This document shows, in pieces, positions 7,063-13,386 of a stretch of DNA of 29,684 nucleotides. Within the stretch, counting starts at the first letter, position 1. Every line of letters begins with the position of its first letter. Both the position numbers and the translations under genes were made by a program. Source of the stretch: a virus; IMG/VR virus record IMGVR_UViG_3300027834_000278, positions 1 through 29,684 of that record; one strand, written 5' to 3'. The notes under the pieces were generated by a model. The model was given only the letters and a program-made list of their open reading frames with translations, was not told where the DNA came from and did no database searches.

Positions 7063-7178
7063 TTTCTTTCATAGTCATTATTTAAAATGTTATTCAATAG
7101 ATTCATTGTTGTTTTTTGCTTTTCTGCAAGTGCGTTTATTCTATCTATAATTTTTGTTTCGTAGTTTTTTGTTTTCAT
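7059..7178 (-). CDS. Coupled 39-aa small ORF between HTH and sigma genes
   Basis: Minus strand ATG at 7178-7176, overlapping the TAA of the upstream HTH gene (TAATG), and TGA at 7061-7059, overlapping the TTG start of the sigma-like gene (TTGA). The 39-aa product starts MKTKNYETKIIDRIN and is charged and helical (a central AEKQKTTMNLLNNIL stretch). The overlaps at both ends strongly suggest a real translated ORF. It may work as a small regulator of one of its neighbours, such as an anti-sigma peptide, or only serve ribosome re-initiation. Confidence 0.65.
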   Translation of the reverse strand: MKTKNYETKIIDRINALAEKQKTTMNLLNNILNNDYERN

Positions 7179-7834
7179 TAATTCATAATTGCTTTAAGGT
7201 TTCCCAGAATATTTATTGTTTCGGTTAAAGAGTATTCTTTCCCTTTATCCATTTCTCCAACATTGATAAGATGTTTTTTGATTGTTCCAATAGTATTTGG
7301 ATTCATTGGAAGGTTAAGAATTCTGTCATCAATCTCGGTGTTGCTTATGTTAGAATTGATAGTGCAACTTAATACGGCTGTATCATTTGTTTGAAAGCCA
7401 TCAGAGTGCATCAATCTTGTTGGTGGTGTATATGTTGTGGTTTTCACATAACCTTCATCCCAAGGCAATAAATCTTCATTAATAATTTCTTCCGGTTGGA
7501 CAGCTTCAGTTATATTAATTTCCTTTGGTTTAACTTCACCTTCAACATACATTGTAGCTTTTCTGTTTTTGTATTGATTCTTTTCTAATCCCAATTCTTT
7601 AAATGAACCTCTTTTAATCAACCCCACTTTTTCCATATTGGCAAGGGTTCTTTTCATAGTTGAAAGTGGTATGCCAAGTTCAAAACTTAGTTCTTCAGCG
7701 GTTTGGTGGCATACTTTGATATTTTCTTGGAAGCTTAGTAAGTAACCAATAATTAATTTTTGAGTTGGGTTTAAATCAGTTCTTCTTCTCAATGATTGTG
7801 ATGTTTTGTGAAATATTATATTTTCGTTTTTCAT
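7178..7834 (-). CDS. Winged-helix HTH protein, possible replication initiator/loader
   Basis: A 218-aa protein with an N-terminal winged helix-turn-helix: LNPTQKLIIGYLLSF, ETAEELSFELGIP-like helix, STMKRTLANMEKVGLIKRGS (about residues 20-80). This layout resembles the HTH_36 type seen at the N-terminus of phage and plasmid replication proteins, and also some repressors. The middle is acidic and Pro/Thr-rich, the C-terminus helical. It is the first gene of the minus-strand operon (HTH, small ORF, sigma, methylase). Upstream, 85-102 bp before the ATG, lies one GTAAC-N8-GTTAC dyad and beyond it a repeat-rich region. A role as initiator binding the iterons is plausible; a repressor role binding the dyads is the alternative. 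Confidence 0.65.
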   Translation of the reverse strand: MKNENIIFHKTSQSLRRRTDLNPTQKLIIGYLLSFQENIKVCHQTAEELSFELGIPLSTMKRTLANMEKVGLIKRGSFKELGLEKNQYKNRKATMYVEGEVKPKEINITEAVQPEEIINEDLLPWDEGYVKTTTYTPPTRLMHSDGFQTNDTAVLSCTINSNISNTEIDDRILNLPMNPNTIGTIKKHLINVGEMDKGKEYSLTETINILGNLKAIMN

Positions 7835-7918
7835 AGTTAATTTTTATTCTACATTTTATTATTTCTACTTGGTTGGGGTGTAGAAGAAGGTGGTAGCTAA
7901 TCCCCACCTTCAACCCCT

Positions 7919-7936
7919 GTAACTGAGTGATGTTAC
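7919..7936. promoter_or_regulatory. Operator-like dyad GTAAC-N8-GTTAC, left copy
   Basis: Perfect 5+5 dyad, extended by a T-A pair at 7918/7937. On the minus strand it lies directly downstream of ACTATTTATATAT, where transcription should start, so a bound protein would block the minus-strand operon. An identical half-site pair with the same spacer length lies before the rightward operon. Confidence 0.6.
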
Positions 7937-7966
7937 ATATATAAATAGTCTTCATTTTAAGAAAGT
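7937..7966 (-). promoter_or_regulatory. Phage promoter-like element, left
   Basis: Minus strand: ACTTT, 12 nt, ACTATTTATATAT. The same pattern with the same 12-nt spacing is found facing right at 8619-8648. The start site would fall in the adjacent dyad, about 100 bp upstream of the HTH gene. It is not a TAnnTTTG host promoter, so it may be read by a phage sigma factor. Confidence 0.5.
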
Positions 7967-8137
7967 ACGATTTACAATTGTTAAATAAATGTTAAAATGT
8001 TTTATTTTTAATCAATTTTACAGGTGTAATGCGATAATAGTAAATAAAAGCTCAAGTTGCAAGTGGATTTGAATAATTATTTCCAATGGGGGTGGAGCGC
8101 AATTGGGGGTTTTAAACAAAGAAGGGTTGAAGGTGTG

Positions 8138-8200
8138 TTTATTTTATTTAAAATGAAATTTAAAAATAGAAATCAGTTGAAGATTTATTTTATTTAAAAT
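8138..8200. repeat. 17-bp AT-only direct repeat (possible unwinding element)
   Basis: TTTATTTTATTTAAAAT occurs exactly at 8138-8154 and 8184-8200, each preceded by TTGAAG within 10 bp. This composition is easily melted and would suit a DNA-unwinding element beside the iterons. Confidence 0.6.
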
Positions 8201-8320
8201 AATTATCAAATAGAATTATGGTTGGAGATTGTTTTTCATATAAAATATTATTCTCAAAAATTCATTTATCAAAAAACGTTTCTTCTATTAATAATACTAT
8301 TATATATATTTCTTTATAGT

Positions 8321-8349
8321 TATAATCTAGTTAGATATAATCTAGTTAG
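8321..8349. repeat. 15-bp tandem repeat TATAATCTAGTTAG
   Basis: Two copies (8321-8334 and 8336-8349) with a 15-bp period, immediately left of the iteron block. Confidence 0.7.
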
Positions 8350-8356
8350 TTAAGAA

Positions 8357-8554
8357 GTATCAAAATGAACCTTCTTAAACGTATCAAAATGATACTTCTG
8401 CATTAAAAATATGTATATCAACAAGTAACCTGGTTTTTTTTAGTTGATAAATAGGGTATCAAAATGATACTTTTAGAATTAAGAGACATCAAAATGAGCC
8501 GATTTGTATTCTTCAGCTACTATAAATACTTAGAAGTATCAAAATGAGCCTTCT
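8357..8554. repeat. Five iteron-like repeats, GTATCAAAATGANNCTTCT
   Basis: Copies start at 8357, 8381, 8456, 8486 (most diverged) and 8536, all in the same direction, about 19 bp each. The core ATCAAAATGA is kept in all five. Copies 2 and 3 contain the dyad GTATC-AAAAT-GATAC; copies 1 and 5 are flanked by AGAAG and CTTCT, giving a longer dyad. Spacing is irregular (24, 75, 30, 50 bp between starts). Likely binding sites for an initiator or a regulator. Confidence 0.75.
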
Positions 8555-8618
8555 TAAAGGTAGCTGTACGGATTCCGTCCTTTTGAAAAAAATTGGAAAT
8601 AATTTCTTCAACTATTGA

Positions 8619-8648
8619 ACTTTTTGGTTTTTGGTACTATTTATATAT
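8619..8648 (+). promoter_or_regulatory. Phage promoter-like element, right
   Basis: ACTTT (8619-8623), 12 nt, ACTATTTATATAT (8636-8648), mirroring the left element. The expected start falls within the dyad at 8651-8668, leaving a leader of only about 20-25 nt before the GTG of the next gene. Confidence 0.5.
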
Positions 8649-8650
8649 AA

Positions 8651-8668
8651 GTAACCTTCAAATGTTAC
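8651..8668. promoter_or_regulatory. Operator-like dyad GTAAC-N8-GTTAC, right copy
   Basis: GTAAC (8651-8655), 8 bp, GTTAC (8664-8668), 10 bp upstream of the GTG start at 8679. Same half-sites and spacer length as the left copy at 7919-7936. Confidence 0.6.
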
Positions 8669-8678
8669 CAAATGAATA

Positions 8679-9152
8679 GTGACCGAAACAGAAAAGACAA
8701 AATTAATCCAAAAGATAATATTCAAATTTCCCAAACAATACAGTGAAGATTTGTTTAATGAATGCTATATCCAACTAGATGCAATTTTAAAGCGTTTCAA
8801 TAACGATATAGCTAGTATTAATACTTACAGCTACAAAAGACTTTATTACACCTGTATTGACTTCTTAGAAGCTAATCAACTTAATCAACCATCACTTGAT
8901 GAATTGGTAATTGATGAAGAAGGTAATGAAGAAAGAAAGATTGATTTGATTAAATCAGAATTGGATTTGGATTCCCAACTTGAAACTGATGATTACATAA
9001 GCAAGCACAATCAAAATTTATCTGAAGTAGAAAAATTCATTCAGAACAAATATTATAATGAAGGAGTTAGCGTAGCAACAATAATAAAGGTTTATCAACC
9101 CTATCACTTAATCAAGAGTGAAAAAACGATTTATAAAATTTTAAAAAAGTAG
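8679..9152 (+). CDS. Second sigma-like protein
   Basis: A 157-aa protein with a sigma region-2-like stretch at residues 8-65: EDLFNECYIQLDAILKRF followed by a SINTYSYKRLYYTCIDFL helix, closely parallel to core-binding and -10-recognition helices. An acidic linker (71-110) leads to a C-terminal segment (about 113-157) that could be a region-4 HTH. The start is GTG at 8679, overlapping the TAG of a 5-codon ORF (MLPNE), so re-initiation is possible. It heads a three-gene rightward operon directly behind the right promoter and dyad, the position of an early regulator. The similarity is to the fold pattern only; it could have become a sigma-derived regulator. Confidence 0.6.
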   Translation: MTETEKTKLIQKIIFKFPKQYSEDLFNECYIQLDAILKRFNNDIASINTYSYKRLYYTCIDFLEANQLNQPSLDELVIDEEGNEERKIDLIKSELDLDSQLETDDYISKHNQNLSEVEKFIQNKYYNEGVSVATIIKVYQPYHLIKSEKTIYKILKK

Positions 9153-9386
9153 ATGAATGTATATCAATTATTAAATCAACCGGATAACTTAAATACCATT
9201 GTAAAATTAATTAGAAACAAGATAGTACTTGATAGTTCGGTGATAACTCAAATATCAATCTATGACAAATTCTATCAGTTAGAAGGAAATAAAACTGAAC
9301 GTTATGAATTATTATCGAATGAATTCAGAGTATCACCAAAAACAATCCAAAGAATAATCAAGAAATTAAATAAAAAAGCAAAATGA
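9153..9386 (+). CDS. Small HTH DNA-binding protein, 77 aa
   Basis: Starts on the base after the preceding stop. The C-terminal half has a helix-turn-helix pattern (ERYELLSNEFRVSPKTIQRIIKKLNKKAK), with the basic recognition helix at the end. Likely a small transcription regulator or an accessory to the sigma-like protein. Its stop overlaps the next ATG (ATGA). No repressor of the cI class is otherwise visible, so this is one candidate for the protein that binds the twin dyads. Confidence 0.55.
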   Translation: MNVYQLLNQPDNLNTIVKLIRNKIVLDSSVITQISIYDKFYQLEGNKTERYELLSNEFRVSPKTIQRIIKKLNKKAK

Positions 9387-9697
9387 TAACTTGTAATGAA
9401 CTGCAAACAAATATGTATACCCTTAAAGGTAATTTAAAGGGCGTTAAACTCTTTTCCAAGTATGCACATAGCGATAACTTAGAACGAATGATTGAGCGTG
9501 ACATAACGTCTAATTTCAATCAGATTAATAAATTGAATATTGATGTGCAGATTGAAGATTATGAAGATGCAACTGAAATAAAACAATGCTCACTTTTCAA
9601 TTTTGAAATCTTAATTCAATTTAAGAACAAGAATAAAAATGATATGGAAGTATTGGAGTTTTTGGGTAAGTATCTAAGTGAAACTTTTGTAAAATGA
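9383..9697 (+). CDS. Hypothetical protein, 104 aa
   Basis: Soluble alpha/beta protein of unknown family, translationally coupled to the HTH gene by a 4-bp ATGA overlap. It begins MITCNELQTNMYTLKGNLKG and has alternating beta-like and helical segments (NLERMIERDITSNFNQINKLN; FNFEILIQFKNKN). It ends 10 bp before the stop of a convergent gene with no terminator between. No motif gives a function. Confidence 0.55.
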   Translation: MITCNELQTNMYTLKGNLKGVKLFSKYAHSDNLERMIERDITSNFNQINKLNIDVQIEDYEDATEIKQCSLFNFEILIQFKNKNKNDMEVLEFLGKYLSETFVK

Positions 9698-9707
9698 TTA
9701 TTTACCT

Positions 9708-10004
9708 TTAATTAATACGATTGAATGAATGATATTCATTTATTTCATTCATTGCATTTGGAGATAATTTAAATGCTACAATTATTTGATTAAATAATTC
9801 TTTTCTTGCTTCATTCTCAATTCTATATTGAATTTCTGGTTCAGCACCTAAATAATCATCCTCAAAATGTGGGTGATGGAAAACATCTAATACTTTACCA
9901 TTTCTTTTGTCTATTACACGGGTTCTAAAATTAACAATATTTTTAATTTTTTCTGAACCAGCGAAAAAGCACATTTTTTCACTTAAAAATTCTTTTTTAG
10001 TCAT
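9708..10004 (-). CDS. Hypothetical protein, 98 aa
   Basis: A small gene on the minus strand between two rightward units. It encodes a charged soluble protein with an F-H-H-P-H-F-E-D-D cluster near residues 42-50 that might bind metal. No family recognised. A TAGATTTG (TAnnTTTG) lies on the minus strand at 10037-10030, about 25 bp upstream of the ATG, at a good distance for a host-type promoter. Independent transcription from a host-type promoter would suit a gene expressed in the lysogen. Confidence 0.55.
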   Translation of the reverse strand: MTKKEFLSEKMCFFAGSEKIKNIVNFRTRVIDKRNGKVLDVFHHPHFEDDYLGAEPEIQYRIENEARKELFNQIIVAFKLSPNAMNEINEYHSFNRIN

Positions 10005-10022
10005 AATTGAAAATTTTTTAGT

Positions 10023-10048
10023 CGTTTCCCAAATCTAATACTATTTAT
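10023..10048 (+). promoter_or_regulatory. Third phage promoter-like element
   Basis: CGTTT (10023-10027), exactly 12 nt, then ACTATTTAT (10040-10048), the same geometry as the left and right elements of the control region. It lies 17 bp upstream of the ATG at 10066. No GTAAC dyad accompanies it. Confidence 0.4.
10030..10037 (-). promoter_or_regulatory. Host-type -7 element for the minus-strand gene
   Basis: TAGATTTG on the minus strand, about 26 bp before the ATG at 10004. A clear -33 TTTG is not seen (only a T-run). It overlaps the rightward phage promoter-like element at 10023-10048. Confidence 0.4.
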
Positions 10049-10065
10049 TATAAAAAGATAGTAAA

Positions 10066-10548
10066 ATGACATTTGAAGAACACATTAACACCGAAACAGA
10101 AACGATAGAATTTTTTGATTTAATCAATGAAGAAATTACAATTACAGAAATCAAAAATGAAGGATTTTCCAGATACGATTTTGAATTTTCATCCGGCACC
10201 ACAAAATCCCCACTCACCAAAAAAGGAATATGTGAGGTTAAGACCAGAACCAAATCTAAATCTAATTATGGTGATGGTATATTGATTGAATTGGATAAAC
10301 TCAATTCATTATTCCAAATTCTCAAACAGAAGAAAAGGGAAAATATTAATGATACGACAGGAGCATATTATCTATCAAAATTTGAAGACAAAACTTACTT
10401 GTTTGATTTAGGTGATTGTAAATTTGGAAATATACATTTTATCAGTTGTCCTGTTTCAAGTTCAGAAAATGGTTCTTCAGAATGGGTTTACAAACCTTGT
10501 TTTCTTTTAAAAGAAGCTGATGCGATAATGACAATCTATGAAGATTAA
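10066..10548 (+). CDS. Possible PD-(D/E)XK-type nuclease
   Basis: A 160-aa protein. Seen: RYDFEFSS (Asp38) followed after 18 residues by CEVKTR (Glu57, Lys59), then YGDGILIELDKLNSL, a helix-forming segment that resembles the element after the E-x-K strand in restriction-endonuclease-like folds. This D-(x18)-E-x-K pattern is compatible with a PD-(D/E)XK active site. The rest includes a beta-rich half (AYYLSKFEDKTYLFDL). It stands alone behind the third promoter-like element and is closed by a strong terminator before the virion operon. A recombination or host-DNA nuclease role is possible; the fold call is tentative. Confidence 0.4.
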   Translation: MTFEEHINTETETIEFFDLINEEITITEIKNEGFSRYDFEFSSGTTKSPLTKKGICEVKTRTKSKSNYGDGILIELDKLNSLFQILKQKKRENINDTTGAYYLSKFEDKTYLFDLGDCKFGNIHFISCPVSSSENGSSEWVYKPCFLLKEADAIMTIYED

Positions 10549-10571
10549 TTAGTTGACTACTAATTGATATA

Positions 10572-10598
10572 AAGCACTCTTAATGGGGTGCTTTTTTT
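10572..10598 (+). terminator. Rho-independent terminator before the virion operon
   Basis: AAGCACTC (10572-10579) pairs with GGGTGCTT (10586-10593), including one G-U, 6-nt loop, with a T-run through 10598. It separates early/accessory from late transcription. Confidence 0.85.
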
Positions 10599-10602
10599 AT
10601 TA

Positions 10603-10620
10603 AGGACAACCAAGTGTCCT
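10603..10620. promoter_or_regulatory. Inverted repeat AGGACA-N6-TGTCCT
   Basis: Perfect 6+6 dyad just after the terminator and about 40 bp before the first virion gene. No TAnnTTTG promoter lies in this gap, so the dyad may be part of a late promoter or operator. Confidence 0.45.
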
Positions 10621-10635
10621 ATTCTACCAAAACAG

Positions 10636-10667
10636 GCTCAATACTGCTGATATAGTAGTATATGAGC
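10636..10667 (+). promoter_or_regulatory. Hairpin enclosing the start codon of the first virion gene
   Basis: GCTCA + ATACTGCT (10636-10648) pairs with AGTAGTAT (10654-10661) and TGAGC (10663-10667): 13 pairs including one G-U, a GATAT loop, and a single bulged A at 10662, which is the A of the ATG. The T and G of the start codon are in the stem. It may mask translation start until something opens it, or be a DNA operator dyad. Confidence 0.55.
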
Positions 10668-11768
10668 AATAAAGCTACAATTTATATAACTGGTGAAATA
10701 GGTGTTGATGTTGAATTAATCGACGTTGTACGCCAATTTAAATCTTTTGACAATCCAACCGAAGCCGAAATAATTATTGACAGTAACGGGGGATTTGTAA
10801 ATGTTGGTAAATCTATACACAATTATATAAAATCATTAGACATCTCAACTACTACCATAGCAAAAGGAATGTGTGCTTCAATAGCATCATATATCTTTTT
10901 CGCAGGTGATACAAGACAGATGTATGAAGATGCAGAAATAATGATACACCTGCCTAGCGGTCAAGTTGGTGGTACTGCTCAAAATATAGAAGATTATTCA
11001 AAAACATTAAGGGATTTAGAAGCTGAATTAGCAGCATTCTATACGCCCTTTTTCAATTTAGATGATAAAACAATCTATGCTTTGCTAGAACAGGAAACTT
11101 GGATTGATAGCGGAACAGCGATGGATATGGGTATTGTGAATTCAATTCTTGTTCCACTTAAAGCTGTGGCAAAATTTGATAATAACAAAGAAGATAAAAA
11201 TGACAAAATGAATAAAAAAGAGAAATCATTTTTCAAGGCATTCAAAGATTTTTTCACTGAACAATTTGAAGAAACTGAACCAACAAATTTAATGGTTCAA
11301 GATGCAAATGGTGATGAAATAAACTTTCCAGAATTGGATGTAGATGATACACCTACTGTAAAAGATGGTGAAACAGCAGGAAGTAAAGCTGTGGATTCTG
11401 ATAACAACCCAATCGAAGGTGAAAGAACAGCAATTAATGGTGATGTATGGGTTTTTGAAGCAGGTGAATTAATTGAAATCAAGAAAGCTGAATCAGAAGA
11501 AGAAACTGAAGAAGCAGAAGTTGAAGACAAGGTAGAAGAAGAAATTACTGATGAATTCGATGCCGAAGCTTTAATAGAACAAATTACAGACGGTGTAGTT
11601 GCAAAGGTTACTGCAATGTTTACCGAAGAAAATAAGGCTGTAAAAGCTGAATTAAATAGCCTTAAAAAGCTAGTTGGAAGTGAAGATACTTCAATTGCTC
11701 CAACGAATATGAATAACAATACCAATTCTAAAAGCACAACAAATTATTTAAGTGCGCTTAGAAAATAA
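10662..11768 (+). CDS. ClpP-type prohead protease fused to scaffold domain
   Basis: A 368-aa capsid maturation protease. Residues 1-165 form a ClpP-like (S14) serine protease: IIIDSNGG, the nucleophile elbow GMCASIAS with Ser73, and IMIHLPSG with His96; Asp149 in the following WIDSG segment is a candidate third residue. Residues about 175-368 are acidic, Glu/Ala-rich and low complexity (EEETEEAEVEDKVEEE), ending in a helix and an Asn/Thr-rich tail, as expected for an internal scaffold that the protease digests. It directly precedes the capsid gene, the usual order. Its start codon lies in a hairpin. In some relatives protease and scaffold are separate genes; here they are one chain. Confidence 0.88.
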   Translation: MSNKATIYITGEIGVDVELIDVVRQFKSFDNPTEAEIIIDSNGGFVNVGKSIHNYIKSLDISTTTIAKGMCASIASYIFFAGDTRQMYEDAEIMIHLPSGQVGGTAQNIEDYSKTLRDLEAELAAFYTPFFNLDDKTIYALLEQETWIDSGTAMDMGIVNSILVPLKAVAKFDNNKEDKNDKMNKKEKSFFKAFKDFFTEQFEETEPTNLMVQDANGDEINFPELDVDDTPTVKDGETAGSKAVDSDNNPIEGERTAINGDVWVFEAGELIEIKKAESEEETEEAEVEDKVEEEITDEFDAEALIEQITDGVVAKVTAMFTEENKAVKAELNSLKKLVGSEDTSIAPTNMNNNTNSKSTTNYLSALRK

Positions 11769-11792
11769 TAGAAAAAAAATACTAACTAAAAA

Positions 11793-12707
11793 ATGGCTTA
11801 CAATGTTTCAAATTTTAGCGAATACATCACAAAGGAAAATGCAGTATTAACTAGCATTTTGTTTGCAGGTGGTGATACAGGAAAATTCGCAATGCACATT
11901 ACAAATGTGAAAGGGAGTACAAAAGTACCTCACTTATCAAAGGATGCAACCTTACAAAAAGGTAGCTGTGTTAACCCTAGCGGTTCAGCAAACCTTAACG
12001 AAATAACACTTTCAGTAGAACCTTTTACAGTATTTGACGATTACTGTCAAGACGATTTAGAAAACCTTTTACCTAACACGGTATTGGCTCCCGGTTCTAA
12101 TAATGGTGATACACTTACTTGGGAAGAAAAGTTGGTTGAAACTACAATCGCTTCTATCCAAGAACAATTAGAAATGAACTACTGGCAAGGTAATTCTACT
12201 GGTGGAACTCACAACTTATTTGATGGTTTCATAGTAAAAGTAGATGCTGATAATAACGTAATTGATGGAAATACTTCAAGTGCATCTACCATTACTACTT
12301 TAAATGTAAAATCTTTAGTAGAAGATATGAGAATATCTGCACCTGCTAAAGTTAAAAGAAGTGCTGATTATGTAACACTTGTTGGTGATGATGTATTCGA
12401 TATGTACATAGCAAAAGAAAAAGCTGACAATTTATATCACTACAAACCAGAACACGACAATGGAGTTTACTCAATCGGTGGTGGTCAAGGTAAATTAATC
12501 AGAGTTTACGGATTAAATGGTACTGACAGAATGTTTAGTGGATTAGGTTCTTCTTTCATTGTTGGTTCAGATGTAGAAAATGAATCAAATGTTGCAGAAG
12601 TATTCTATGACCAAACAACTGATAAAATGTACATCAGAGTGAAAGCTAAAGCAGGTGTTGCAATAAGCAATGCAGATGAAATAGTTGAATTCACAGTATC
12701 AGCATAA
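11793..12707 (+). CDS. Major capsid protein (HK97-like fold expected)
   Basis: A 304-aa protein with the size, position (right after the protease/scaffold) and beta-rich composition of a major capsid protein. It has an N-terminal helical part, a middle with a VETTIASIQEQLEMNYWQG helix (spine-helix-like) and a C-terminal segment of alternating strands (YIRVKAKAGVAISNADEIVEFTVSA). No single diagnostic motif exists, so the call rests on context. The leader ACTAACTAAAAA before the ATG closely matches that of the terminase small-subunit gene. A 13-bp hairpin follows the gene. Confidence 0.8.
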   Translation: MAYNVSNFSEYITKENAVLTSILFAGGDTGKFAMHITNVKGSTKVPHLSKDATLQKGSCVNPSGSANLNEITLSVEPFTVFDDYCQDDLENLLPNTVLAPGSNNGDTLTWEEKLVETTIASIQEQLEMNYWQGNSTGGTHNLFDGFIVKVDADNNVIDGNTSSASTITTLNVKSLVEDMRISAPAKVKRSADYVTLVGDDVFDMYIAKEKADNLYHYKPEHDNGVYSIGGGQGKLIRVYGLNGTDRMFSGLGSSFIVGSDVENESNVAEVFYDQTTDKMYIRVKAKAGVAISNADEIVEFTVSA

Positions 12708-12732
12708 TAACTGATAATTAATAATAACAATA

Positions 12733-12766
12733 ATAGGGAAGTGGTGCTAAACCCACCACTTCCTAT
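12733..12766 (+). promoter_or_regulatory. Long stem-loop after the capsid gene
   Basis: ATAGG-G-AAGTGGTG (12733-12746) pairs with CACCACTTCCTAT (12754-12766), 13 pairs with one bulged G and a 7-nt loop. No T-run follows, so it is more likely an mRNA-stabilising or processing hairpin than a full terminator. Confidence 0.7.
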
Positions 12767-12785
12767 ACTATAAAAAATAAAATAA

Positions 12786-13361
12786 ATGGCTTGTAATAAA
12801 AAATTAACCGAAGATATATTATTTGGTTGTGCTGATGCCGGTAAAGCATTCTTAGCTGATGGTACAGCAGTACTAATCAACTATGAAGATATTGATTGGA
12901 CATCAACAACTACTAGCGGTGCAACTGTTACAGAATTAACACTTAAAAGTGGTTCTACTGGATATAAGTTGGAATGGTACAGAAACTTAGGAAATGTTTC
13001 TTCACAATTTAATAAAGACACAGAAAACTATGATGGATTTGGACACAGTTTCATCTGTAGATTACCAAATTCTAGTGCTGCAAATGCAGAAAGAGCAACC
13101 GAATTAAAGGGTGGAAAATATGCAGTTGTTGTTAAGACCAACTACAAAGGTGTTGATAATAAGGATGCATTCAAAATGTACGGATTTGAAGGTATGGAAC
13201 TTTCTGAAATGACCAATGCTACTAACGAAAATGCAGGTTCTACTTTATATACTTTAGCAACTCCTGAACAGGTGGTTGAAGAATACTTATACAGAGTACT
13301 ATTGGAAACTGATTATGCTACAACTCAGGCATCATTTGATAGCTTGTTTGTAGAAGCATAA
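12786..13361 (+). CDS. Virion structural protein, probable major tail (tube) protein
   Basis: A 191-aa beta-rich protein following the capsid gene. It starts MACNKKLTEDILFGCADAGKAF and has strand patterns (ATVTELTLKSGSTGYKLEWYRN; GGKYAVVVKTNYKGVD) in keeping with a tail-tube-like sandwich. It is bracketed by hairpins at 12733-12766 and 13387-13414, as often seen for highly expressed structural genes. A head-decoration protein is the alternative. The call is by position and composition. Confidence 0.5.
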   Translation: MACNKKLTEDILFGCADAGKAFLADGTAVLINYEDIDWTSTTTSGATVTELTLKSGSTGYKLEWYRNLGNVSSQFNKDTENYDGFGHSFICRLPNSSAANAERATELKGGKYAVVVKTNYKGVDNKDAFKMYGFEGMELSEMTNATNENAGSTLYTLATPEQVVEEYLYRVLLETDYATTQASFDSLFVEA

Positions 13362-13386
13362 TCAATCAAATTAACTAAAGAAAAGA

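Larger units (their letters stand above)
7835..8678. other. Divergent control region / candidate origin
   Basis: 844 bp between the two divergent early operons, with no convincing gene. From left to right it holds: the left promoter-like element and dyad; a 17-bp AT-only direct repeat; a 15-bp tandem repeat; five iteron-like repeats; a short palindrome ACGGA-T-TCCGT (8568-8578); and the right promoter-like element and dyad. AT-rich repeats next to iterons and an HTH gene are typical of theta-type origins, and outward promoters with shared operators are typical of phage switches. Both functions may coexist. Confidence 0.55.

Noticed and set aside
8218-8319. 33-codon ORF in the control region
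   Set aside because: Composition (Ile/Ser/Asn/Lys) is that of random AT-rich DNA, and it covers the AT repeats and promoter-like tracts.
8357-8554. CRISPR array
   Set aside because: Repeats are only about 19 bp, degenerate, unevenly spaced (24-75 bp), and no cas gene is present.
11297-11737. 146-aa antisense ORF, Ser/Ala/Val-rich
   Set aside because: It is the complement of the acidic GAA/GCT-rich scaffold part; an effect of codon bias, no own start signals.
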